Source: Microbacterium sp. Au-Mic1 (GTDB lineage: Bacteria > Actinomycetota > Actinomycetes > Actinomycetales > Microbacteriaceae). From it: a DNA stretch of 44,121 bases. The stretch's first letter is position 1. Each line of letters starts with the position of its first letter. Below, piece after piece: positions 23,682 through 31,330 of this stretch. Location: assembly GCF_021341785.1 (NCBI RefSeq), contig NZ_JAJTTF010000018.1:1-44121 (forward strand), read 5' to 3'. A program made the translations under genes and the position numbers. Below the pieces are notes generated by a model. That model searched no databases. It was not told where the DNA came from and worked only from the letters and a program-made list of their open reading frames with translations.

Positions 23682-25025
23682 TCACCCGCCCCAGAGCACG
23701 CCGAACAGGGCGCCGAACGCGATGGTCGTGACGGCCAGGATCAGCGTGGGTGCGAAGAAGGAATGGTCCACGAGCTTCGTGCCGAGCTTGGTCGTGCCCG
23801 AGGTGTCGAAGTTCGCCGCGGCGATCTGCGATCCGTTCGTCGGCAGCAGGTAGATCCCCGCGAACGCGCCCGCCCACATGCCCGAGAGCAGCCCGAGCGG
23901 GATCCCCGCAGCGAGGCCGATCGGCACGATCGTGCGGGTGGCCGTGGACTGGCTGGTGGTGAGCACGCAGACCAGGAAGACGCCGAGCGCGAAGATCCAC
24001 GGGGCCGCGGTGACGAGTCCGCCGACGCCCTCGGAGATGAGCTTCGCGTGCGCGCCGAGGAAGGTGTCCGTGAGCCAGGCGAGGCCGAACAGCGCGATCG
24101 CCGAGACCATGCCGGCCTTGAACACGGACATCGTCGGGATCTCTCCGACCTTGGGCCGCGAGACGAGCAGGATCACCGTTCCTGCGACGAACATCACGAT
24201 CTCGATGATCGGGGTCATGCTCACCGGGTCTCCGGCGGCGTCGAGCGGCCGGAGCGCCTTGAAGAGCCCGAACAGCACGATCACGGCGACGCCGAGCAGG
24301 AAGATGATCGCCGCATTGCGTCCCGCGGCGGTCACGGTCACGTCCGCCTTGACCTCGGCAGCCCCGGTCCGCGGAGGCGCCAGCTCGCCGCGGGCGATCC
24401 TCGCCTGCACCTCCGGGTCGTCGGCGAGCTCCTTGCCGAGCCTGTTCACCACGAAGCTCGACACCACGATGCCGACGACGGCGGCCGGGATCGTCACCTT
24501 GAGGATGTCGATGAGCTCGAAGTTCCAGGGCGCCACGTCGGTGAGGGTCACCATCGCGGCCATCGCGGCCGAGACCGGGCTGCACGCGAGCGCGACACCG
24601 GTCGCGACGACGGACAGCGACAGCGGACGGGACGGCCTGATGCCGTTGCGGTACGAGAGGTCCTGGATCACGGGCAGCAGCGGGTACAGGATGTTCGACG
24701 TCCCCGCGCCGACCGAGAACAGGAACGAGATCAGCGGTGCGACGAGCGTGATCTGCTTCGGGTTGCGCGCGATGAGCTTCGCCGCGACCGACACCATCCA
24801 GTCGATGCCGCCGGCGGACTGCATCATCGAGGAGGCGAGCACCACCGAGAGCACGATGAGGAGCGCGTCGACGGGCGGCGAGCCGGGAACGACCCGGAAC
24901 ACGAACACCAGGATCGCGACCCCCGCGCCTCCCCACAGGCCCAGGCCCACGCCGCTGGAGCGCGTGCCCATCACGATGCAGCCCAGCACGACGATCAGTT
25001 CGGCGATGAACAGGGCGATCTGCAT
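23682..25025 (-). CDS. Anaerobic C4-dicarboxylate carrier (DcuA/DcuB family)
   Basis: The 447-residue protein has about 11 hydrophobic segments and Dcu landmarks: an N-terminal ELIVVLGCIVMG segment, GGIDWMVSVAAKLIARNPK after segment 3, the conserved LLPTNGSQIAAANFDTSGTTKLG near residue 405 and a hydrophobic C-terminus. Dcu proteins exchange or take up fumarate, malate, aspartate and succinate. The start at 25025 has GGAGA upstream. Beside an amidohydrolase that may release glutamate, an amino-dicarboxylate substrate is conceivable but unproven. Confidence 0.82.
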   Translation of the reverse strand: MQIALFIAELIVVLGCIVMGTRSSGVGLGLWGGAGVAILVFVFRVVPGSPPVDALLIVLSVVLASSMMQSAGGIDWMVSVAAKLIARNPKQITLVAPLISFLFSVGAGTSNILYPLLPVIQDLSYRNGIRPSRPLSLSVVATGVALACSPVSAAMAAMVTLTDVAPWNFELIDILKVTIPAAVVGIVVSSFVVNRLGKELADDPEVQARIARGELAPPRTGAAEVKADVTVTAAGRNAAIIFLLGVAVIVLFGLFKALRPLDAAGDPVSMTPIIEIVMFVAGTVILLVSRPKVGEIPTMSVFKAGMVSAIALFGLAWLTDTFLGAHAKLISEGVGGLVTAAPWIFALGVFLVCVLTTSQSTATRTIVPIGLAAGIPLGLLSGMWAGAFAGIYLLPTNGSQIAAANFDTSGTTKLGTKLVDHSFFAPTLILAVTTIAFGALFGVLWGG

Positions 25026-25148
25026 GTGCGTCTCCTCGAAGGTCGCGGACGCGGCCAGCATATTGGTCGCCGCCGCGCCACGCACCCTCGCCCGCGACCC
25101 GGCGCGGCGCCCCTACCCGCCTGCCGTGTCCCGTGACAGTCTGGATGC

Positions 25149-25688
25149 ATGAGGAATCTGATCGTGCGGTTCGCGTCGCTCTACGTCTTCAACGTGGTCG
25201 TGCTGCTGGTGATCGGCTGGCTCACGCCGGCGCGGGTCGGCCTGCACGCGCTGTGGGCCTCGGTGATCCTGACCCTGGCGACGCTGTTCCTCAAGCCGCT
25301 GCTGAAGAGGGCCGCATCGTCGATGTCCGCCGGCGGCACCAAGTTCGTGCAGTACCTCGCCGTGTTCGTGGTCGAGTTCCTCATCTGGGCGCTCACGGTC
25401 TGGCTGAGCGGCGTGCGCGCGGGGAACCTCTGGGGCTGGATCCTCCCGCCGGTGATCCTGCTCATCGGCTGGGTGATCTACGACCAGGTCGACGACGCAC
25501 TCACCCGCAAGGCCGGCGAGCTCTACGACGCAGCAGGAGCGAAGATCTCCGGATCCCGGGCCGGATCCGCGCGCGACACGCCTGCGGCCGGGTCCGTCGC
25601 GTCGTCTCAGGCGACCGCCGCCGGGCGCGAGGAGCTCAAGGACGGTCTCACGCCCGAGCAGCGTCGCATGCTCGACGAGCTCGGCTGA
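25149..25688 (+). CDS. Small integral membrane protein, YvlD/holin-like
   Basis: The 179-residue protein has four predicted membrane segments (about 5-24, 30-48, 66-87, 93-112), then an Ala/Ser-rich cytoplasmic tail ending LTPEQRRMLDELG. The four-helix layout and the first segment resemble the phage-holin-4/YvlD superfamily; function is unknown. No convincing SD precedes the ATG. It ends just before a strong terminator facing folD. Confidence 0.65.
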   Translation: MRNLIVRFASLYVFNVVVLLVIGWLTPARVGLHALWASVILTLATLFLKPLLKRAASSMSAGGTKFVQYLAVFVVEFLIWALTVWLSGVRAGNLWGWILPPVILLIGWVIYDQVDDALTRKAGELYDAAGAKISGSRAGSARDTPAAGSVASSQATAAGREELKDGLTPEQRRMLDELG

Positions 25689-25712
25689 GCCCGCCCGCTG
25701 CCCGCAGACGGA

Positions 25713-25746
25713 ACGGGCGGATCCGATCGGTGTCGGATCCGCCCGT
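25713..25746. terminator. Bidirectional terminator between the small membrane protein and folD
   Basis: A perfect 14-bp stem (25713-25726 with 25733-25746) around the loop TCGGTG lies between convergent genes and is followed by GTCGTT. Confidence 0.8.
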
Positions 25747-25775
25747 CGTTGGTCGGTGCGTGTGCGTCGCCGCGC

Positions 25776-26657
25776 TCAGGCGGCGGCGCGCTCCGCGGCC
25801 TCGACCACGTTCGTCATGAGCAGGGCGACCGTCATCGGGCCGACGCCCCCGGGGTTCGGCGAGATCCACCCGGCGACCTCGGCGACCGCCGGATCCACGT
25901 CGCCGTAGACCTTGCTCTTGCCGGTCTCCGGGTCGTCCTCGCGCGTCACGCCCACGTCCAGCACCGCGGCGCCGGGCTTGACGACATCCGCGGTGATGAG
26001 GTGCTTGACCCCGGCACCGGCGACGATCACGTCGGCCTCGCGCAGGTACGGCGACATGTCGGGCGTCCCCGTGTGCACCTGCGTGACGGTGGCGTTGATG
26101 TCGCGCCGCGTGAGCAGCAGGCCCATCGGGCGACCGATCGTGACTCCGCGACCCACCACGACCACGTGCTTGCCCTTGAGGTCGTAGTCGTTGCGCAGCA
26201 GCAGCTCGATCACTCCGCGCGGCGTGCACGGCAGCGGCGTGCGGATCGGTGCGTTCACGTTGAGTACGAGCCGGCCGAGGTTCGTCGGGTGCAGTCCGTC
26301 GGCATCCTTGGCCGGGTCGATCCGCTCGAGGATCGCGTCGGTGTCGAGGTGCTTCGGCAGGGGCAGCTGCACGATGTAGCCGTGGCAGGCCGGATCCGCG
26401 TTGAGCTCATCGATCACGGCCTCGACCTCGGCCTGCGTGGCGTCGGCCGGCAGCTCGCGCTGGATCGAGTTCATCCCGATCGCCTCGGACTGCCGGTGCT
26501 TCATGCCGACGTACAGCTGCGACGCCGGGTCGGCTCCGACCAGCACCGTGGCGATGCCGGGCACGATGCCCTTCTCCCTCAGCGCGGCGACGCGCTCGGC
26601 GAGCTCCGCCTTGATCTCGGCCGCGGCCGCCTTGCCGTCGAGGATCCGAGCCGTCAC
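25776..26657 (-). CDS. folD: Methylenetetrahydrofolate dehydrogenase / methenyltetrahydrofolate cyclohydrolase
   Basis: The bifunctional enzyme interconverts 5,10-methylene-, methenyl- and 10-formyl-THF with NADP. It has 293 residues with YVGMKHRQS (Y49, K53 catalytic), PLPKHLD, and the nucleotide-binding GRGVTIGRPMG. The GTG start overlaps the glyA stop (GTGA), so SHMT and FolD are coupled: SHMT makes methylene-THF and FolD oxidises it to formyl-THF for purine synthesis. This fits the ZTP riboswitch upstream of the pair. Confidence 0.96.
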   Translation of the reverse strand: MTARILDGKAAAAEIKAELAERVAALREKGIVPGIATVLVGADPASQLYVGMKHRQSEAIGMNSIQRELPADATQAEVEAVIDELNADPACHGYIVQLPLPKHLDTDAILERIDPAKDADGLHPTNLGRLVLNVNAPIRTPLPCTPRGVIELLLRNDYDLKGKHVVVVGRGVTIGRPMGLLLTRRDINATVTQVHTGTPDMSPYLREADVIVAGAGVKHLITADVVKPGAAVLDVGVTREDDPETGKSKVYGDVDPAVAEVAGWISPNPGGVGPMTVALLMTNVVEAAERAAA

Positions 26658-27928
26658 TGCACGAGGTCCGGGTAGAGCGGGAACGCGGCTGCGAGCGCGT
26701 CCACGCGGGCGCGCAGCGCCTCCACGTCGGCGCCGGGCTGCAGCGCGAGGGCGATGACATCCGCCACCTCGGTGAACTCGGCGTCGCCGAAGCCGCGGGT
26801 CGCGAGCGCGGGCGTGCCGATACGCAGACCCGAGGTGACCATGGGCGGACGCGGGTCGTTCGGGACGGCGTTGCGGTTCACCGTGATGTGGATGTCGTGC
26901 AGCAGGTCTTCGGCCTGCTTGCCGTCGATCTCGGCGTCACGCAGGTCGACGAGCACGAGGTGCACGTCGGTGCCACCGGAGCGGACCGCGATGCCCGCAT
27001 CGGTGACGTCCTGCTGCGAGAGACGGTCGGCGATGAGAGCGGCGCCGCGCAGCACGCGCTCCTGGCGCTCCTTGAACTCCGGGGTGCCGGCGATCTTGAA
27101 CGCGGTCGCCTTGGCGGCGATCACGTGCATGAGCGGGCCGCCCTGCTGGCCCGGGAAGACCGCGGAGTTGATCTTCTTCGCGATCTCCGCGTCGTTCGTC
27201 AGGATGAAGCCGGAGCGGGGGCCGCCGATGGTCTTGTGCACGGTCGAGGAGACGACGTGCGCGTGCGGCACCGGGTTCGGGTGCAGGCCCGCGGCGACGA
27301 GTCCGGCGAAGTGGGCCATGTCGACCCAGAGCAGCGCGCCCACCTCGTCGGCGATCTCGCGGAAGGCGGCGAAGTCGAGGGTGCGCGGGTAGGCGGACCA
27401 GCCGGCGATGATGACCTTCGGCTTGTGCTCGATGGCGAGGCGGCGCACCTCGTCCATGTCGATGGTCGAGGTCTCCGGGTTCACACCGTAGGCGACGATG
27501 TCGTAGAGCCGCCCGGAGAAGTTGATCTTCATGCCGTGCGTGAGGTGGCCGCCCTGGTCGAGCGACAGACCGAGCAGGGTGTCGCCGGGGCGCGCGATGG
27601 CGTGCAGCACCGCGGCGTTCGCGGTGGCGCCGGAGTGCGGCTGGACATTGGCGAACTCGGCGCCGAACAGCTCCTTCGCGCGGGCGATCGCGAGCTCCTC
27701 GGCGACGTCGACCTCCTCGCAGCCGCCGTAGTAGCGGCGGCCGGGGTAGCCCTCGGCGTACTTGTTGGTCAGGACGGATCCCTGCGACTGCAGGACCGAG
27801 ACCGGGACGAAGTTCTCCGAGGCGATCATCTCGAGGAAGGTCTGCTGGCGCTTGAGCTCCCGGTCGAGGACCTGGGCGATCTCGGGGTCGACCTCGGAGA
27901 GAGGCGCGTTGAAGAAACGGTCGGTCAT
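26654..27928 (-). CDS. glyA: Serine hydroxymethyltransferase
   Basis: This PLP enzyme converts serine and THF to glycine and methylene-THF. It has 424 residues; the PLP lysine is K232 in STVHKTIGGPRSG, the PLP aspartate is in WVDMAHFAGL (D203), and NKYAEGYPGRRYYGG is at 55-69. AAAGGAG precedes ATG 27928. It is first in the glyA-folD operon, behind a ZTP riboswitch. Confidence 0.97.
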   Translation of the reverse strand: MTDRFFNAPLSEVDPEIAQVLDRELKRQQTFLEMIASENFVPVSVLQSQGSVLTNKYAEGYPGRRYYGGCEEVDVAEELAIARAKELFGAEFANVQPHSGATANAAVLHAIARPGDTLLGLSLDQGGHLTHGMKINFSGRLYDIVAYGVNPETSTIDMDEVRRLAIEHKPKVIIAGWSAYPRTLDFAAFREIADEVGALLWVDMAHFAGLVAAGLHPNPVPHAHVVSSTVHKTIGGPRSGFILTNDAEIAKKINSAVFPGQQGGPLMHVIAAKATAFKIAGTPEFKERQERVLRGAALIADRLSQQDVTDAGIAVRSGGTDVHLVLVDLRDAEIDGKQAEDLLHDIHITVNRNAVPNDPRPPMVTSGLRIGTPALATRGFGDAEFTEVADVIALALQPGADVEALRARVDALAAAFPLYPDLVQ

Positions 27929-27966
27929 GGCGTGCTCCTTTGACATAGCGAAGAGAAGGGTGCTCA

Positions 27967-28050
27967 TCGGCCCAGGCGCGCGGTCGAATCCATGACGGTC
28001 GCTCCCCGGTGGTGACCCACCCAGACGCCAGTCGCGACAGGACGAGCCTA
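27967..28050 (-). ncRNA. ZTP (pfl) riboswitch with promoter, controlling glyA-folD
   Basis: On the minus strand, a TAGGCT box (28050-28045) is followed at the expected distance by CGCGACTGGCG, then CCACCGGGGAGCG and, after a short linker, CGCGCGCCTGGGC (ending about 27969). These are the conserved blocks of the pfl/ZTP aptamer in the correct order. The RNA senses ZMP/ZTP, which builds up when 10-formyl-THF is short, and would switch on glyA-folD. About 40 bases with an SD lie between aptamer and glyA. Confidence 0.92.
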
Positions 28051-28118
28051 CCGGATCGCGATGAGGATCCGGAGGGCGGTGACGACCGACCGTCCGCGCG
28101 GTGCGCCGCGCAGCACGG

Positions 28119-28124
28119 TAGTTT
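28119..28124 (+). promoter_or_regulatory. Probable -10 box (TAGTTT) before the hexosaminidase
   Basis: TAGTTT lies six bases before ATG 28131 and no SD is present, again suggesting a leaderless mRNA. Confidence 0.4.
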
Positions 28125-28130
28125 TTGTTC

Positions 28131-29690
28131 ATGGTCCTGCATGATGCACCGTCGCTCATCCCCTTCCCCTCCTCCGTGCAGCTCGGCGAGGGTTCCGTCC
28201 CGCTCGGATCCGCGCACCTCGCCGGAGACCCTGACGCGATCGCCCTGCTGCGCCCGGAGCTCGAGGGCGTGCTCGGCTCGGATGCGCTGACCAACGCGGG
28301 GACGACGGAGATCGTGCTCGAGATCGACCCCGCGCTCGGGTCCGCCGAGGGCTACACGCTCACCGCCGGCGCCGACCGGATCCGGGTCACGGGGCATGAC
28401 GCCGCCGGCCTCTTCTACGGCACCCGCACCCTGCTGCAGCTGCTGCGCCGCGGCGAGCGCGGCTGGTCCGTGCCGGAGGTCCGCATCGAGGACGCTCCGC
28501 GCTTCCGCTACCGCGGCGTCATGCTCGACGTCGCGCGGCATTTCTTCGGCGTCGCCGACGTCGAGCGCTGGATCGACCGCGCCGTCGCGCTCAAGTACAA
28601 CCACCTGCATCTGCACCTCACGGACGACCAGGGCTGGCGCATCCACATCGACGCCTGGCCGCAGCTCACCGGCGCCGGATCCGGCGGCGACGCGACCGGC
28701 GGCCCCGGGGGTTTCTACACGAAGGACGACATCCGCGAGATCGTCTCGTACGCCGCCGCACGGCACATGACGATCGTTCCCGAGATCGACCTGCCGGGGC
28801 ACACCCACGCGGTCGGGCTCGGCTATCCCGACCTCGTCGAGGAGCCCGCGATCACGGAGGCGAACATCGCGGAGGCTGCCGCACTGGGCCAGCCGCTGCC
28901 GGCGCACGGCGTGCACTACGCCGCGTGGGGCGTGGGGCACTCGTCGGTGAAGATCCACGAGGAGCGCACCTACGACCTCATCCGCGATGTGCTCGCCGAG
29001 GTCGCCGAGCTGATGCCGGGCCCGTACCTGCACATCGGGGGCGACGAGTGCCTCGGCACGTCCGCCGCCGACTTCGCGCTCTTCTTCGAGCGCGCGGGAC
29101 GCCTCGCCGCGGCGACCGGGAAGACCCCCGTCGCCTGGCACGAGGCGGGTGCCGTCGACGGCCTCGTCCCGGGCATGATCGGGCAGTACTGGGGATCCGT
29201 CGTGCCAGAGGACGGCCACGCGGCGCACGCCCGTCGCTTCGTTGAGCGCGGCGGCGCCCTCATCCTCTCGCCCTCCGATCGCGCCTACCTCGACATGAAG
29301 CCTCGCGCCGACCATCCGCGGGGGCTCGCGTGGGCGGGGATCGTGCCGCTGCGGGACGCGTACGACTGGGACCCCGCCGCAGTGCTCGACGAGGTCCCCG
29401 CCGCGTCCATCCTCGGCATCGAGGCGCCGCTGTGGACCGAGTCCGTCACCACGCTCGCCGAGGCCGATGGGCTGGCGTTCCCGCGCATCGCCGCGCACGC
29501 GGAGATCGGCTGGTCGGCGCAGAATGGATCCGAGCGCACCTGGGAGTCGTTCCGCGGGAGGGTCGCGCAGCTCGTCCCCGCGTGGGAGGCTTCCGGCATC
29601 GCGGTCGACCGCGCCGCGCTGGACGATGAGAACACCCCGGAGCCCGCCGTGGGCCCCGGCACCGCCCCGAGCATCGAGGAGACCGCATGA
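28131..29690 (+). CDS. Beta-N-acetylhexosaminidase, GH20
   Basis: The 519-residue enzyme has an N-terminal GH20b-like domain (about 1-120) and a catalytic TIM barrel. The catalytic pair is D305-E306 in HIGGDE; DDQGWR (165-170), EIDLPGHTHA (218-227) and QYWG are also visible. It has no signal peptide, so it probably acts on imported chitobiose or cell-wall fragments in the cytoplasm. It overlaps nagA by four bases (ATGA), consistent with GlcNAc processing in one operon. Confidence 0.93.
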   Translation: MVLHDAPSLIPFPSSVQLGEGSVPLGSAHLAGDPDAIALLRPELEGVLGSDALTNAGTTEIVLEIDPALGSAEGYTLTAGADRIRVTGHDAAGLFYGTRTLLQLLRRGERGWSVPEVRIEDAPRFRYRGVMLDVARHFFGVADVERWIDRAVALKYNHLHLHLTDDQGWRIHIDAWPQLTGAGSGGDATGGPGGFYTKDDIREIVSYAAARHMTIVPEIDLPGHTHAVGLGYPDLVEEPAITEANIAEAAALGQPLPAHGVHYAAWGVGHSSVKIHEERTYDLIRDVLAEVAELMPGPYLHIGGDECLGTSAADFALFFERAGRLAAATGKTPVAWHEAGAVDGLVPGMIGQYWGSVVPEDGHAAHARRFVERGGALILSPSDRAYLDMKPRADHPRGLAWAGIVPLRDAYDWDPAAVLDEVPAASILGIEAPLWTESVTTLAEADGLAFPRIAAHAEIGWSAQNGSERTWESFRGRVAQLVPAWEASGIAVDRAALDDENTPEPAVGPGTAPSIEETA

Positions 29691-30862
29691 CCGCCCGCAC
29701 CGAGAGCTCCGCGCAGGGGTCCCTCGTCATCCACTCCGCCCGCATCGTCTCGGGCGGGTCCGTCGTCGAGGACGGCTGGGTGCGGTTCGAGCACGGAACG
29801 GTCGCTGCGCGCGGCACCGGATCCGACTGGGCGTCGGCGGACATCGTCGTGGACGCGGGCGAGGCGGCCGGCCGCGGCGCGATCCTCACGCCCGGCTTCG
29901 TCGACATCCACGGTCACGGCGGAGCGAGCGCGGCCTTCGACGACGGCGCCGACGCGATCCGCACCGCCCGGGCGATGCACCGCACGCACGGCACCACGCG
30001 TGCGGTCGTCTCGCTGATCACGGCGACGCTCGACGAGCTCTCCGAACGTGTCGGCATGGTCTCCGACCTGATGCAGACCGAGCACGACCTGCTCGGCTCG
30101 CACCTGGAGGGCCCGTTCCTCGATCCCGGCCACATGGGAGCCCACGATCCAGGACTGCTGCGCGCTCCCGCCGCCGCCGATGTGCAGCGGCTGCTCGATG
30201 CCGGCCGCGGCACGGTGCGCCAGGTCACCCTCGCCCCCGAGCTCGAGGGCGGGCTGGAGGCGATCCGTCTCGTCGTCGCGGCAGGCGCCGCCGCTGCTGT
30301 CGGCCACACCGACGCGGACGACGACACGATGCGCGCCGCATTCGACGCCGGCGCGACGATCCTCACCCATGCGTTCAACGCCATGCGCCCCGTGCACCAC
30401 CGCGATCCCGGGCCGGTGCTCACCGCCGCGCACGACGAGCGCGTGACGCTGGAGGCGATCGCGGACAACATCCACCTGCACCCGCACATCATCAAGCTCG
30501 TGTTCGACGAGGCGCCGGGACGGGTCGCGCTCGTCACCGATGCAATGGCGGCGGCCGGATCCGCGGACGGCGACTACATGCTCGGCTCGCTGCACGTCAC
30601 CGTCCTCGACGGCGTCGCGAGGGTGGACAGCGGCTCGATCGCCGGCTCCACGCTCACGCAGGACGTGGCGCTGCGCCGTGCCGTCGAGGCGGGCGTCCCC
30701 CTCGCGGACGCCGTGCTCGCACTGACCCGCACGCCCGCGCGCGCGATCGGGGTCGCGGGCGAACTGGGCGAGCTCGAGCCCGGGCTGTTGGCGGACGCGG
30801 TGCTGCTGACCGCCGGACTCGACGTCACGACCGTGTGGACCGGTGCGGCATTGCGGCGCTGA
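29687..30862 (+). CDS. nagA: N-acetylglucosamine-6-phosphate deacetylase
   Basis: NagA removes acetate from GlcNAc-6-phosphate, giving glucosamine-6-phosphate for NagB. The 391-residue amidohydrolase shows H75-x-H77 in GFVDIHGHGG, the metal ligand E141 in HLEGPF, H207 in GHTDAD, H228 in THAFNAM and catalytic D285 in VTDAMAA. It is translationally coupled to the hexosaminidase. nagB lies about 5 kb away on the other strand. Confidence 0.95.
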   Translation: MTARTESSAQGSLVIHSARIVSGGSVVEDGWVRFEHGTVAARGTGSDWASADIVVDAGEAAGRGAILTPGFVDIHGHGGASAAFDDGADAIRTARAMHRTHGTTRAVVSLITATLDELSERVGMVSDLMQTEHDLLGSHLEGPFLDPGHMGAHDPGLLRAPAAADVQRLLDAGRGTVRQVTLAPELEGGLEAIRLVVAAGAAAAVGHTDADDDTMRAAFDAGATILTHAFNAMRPVHHRDPGPVLTAAHDERVTLEAIADNIHLHPHIIKLVFDEAPGRVALVTDAMAAAGSADGDYMLGSLHVTVLDGVARVDSGSIAGSTLTQDVALRRAVEAGVPLADAVLALTRTPARAIGVAGELGELEPGLLADAVLLTAGLDVTTVWTGAALRR

Positions 30863-31330
30863 ACGCCGGGGCCGTCGATCAGGGCGGGGCCGCCGCTCCC
30901 CAGCGGCGGTCCCCCTCCCGTGATCTCCCCAGATCCTCTGGTACCCGATCAGAGGGCTCCCCTTGTCAGAGCGGGTCGGCCCGGAACTCCTCCCCCGAGG
31001 TGCCGGGCCGACCCCGCCGACGGATCCCCATCCGCCGGAGCCTGTGCTCGCCGCCCCCCGGTGGCCCACGCAGACTGTCTCTGACAGGAGAGATGGGGAC
31101 GAAGCGGATCCATTACGCGACTTCGCAAGATCTCTTCAGAAAAGTTCTGAGACGCTGTCTCACGTGCATCGGGACCGAGTCCGATGCGTTCGACCTCTGA
31201 TGACGGCCGGCGATTTCGTTCGCACCCTGGCGTGTTCGCGCCTCAGGGTGAACAATGGAGATTCCGCGTGATGAGAACCAGGGGTCTGCGTCTCTTCTGA
31301 TGAGAACGCTTCCGACCTGAGAACCGAGAG
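30863..31330. other. 468-bp intergenic region with several hairpins and TGATGAGAAC repeats
   Basis: No credible gene was found. After the nagA terminator there is a 6-bp stem at 30935-30955, an 11-bp perfect stem (30974-30984 with 31013-31023, likely a second terminator), a GAGACGCTGTCTC dyad near 31150 and a CACCCTG/CAGGGTG hairpin at 31223-31250. TGATGAGAAC occurs at 31269-31278 and 31298-31307, and TGAGAACC at 31318-31325, immediately before the sigma-factor gene. The part from about 31090 is less G+C-rich than its surroundings, as expected for a promoter/control region. Confidence 0.5.
30886..30914 (+). terminator. Terminator hairpin after nagA
   Basis: GGGGCCGCCGCT (30886-30897) pairs with AGCGGCGGTCCCC (30902-30914) with one bulged A and a CCCC loop, 24 bases after the nagA stop. 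Confidence 0.7.

Noticed and set aside
30963..31271. 102-codon open frame between nagA and the sigma gene
   Set aside because: It runs through hairpins and a lower-G+C control region, lacks third-position bias and resembles nothing known.
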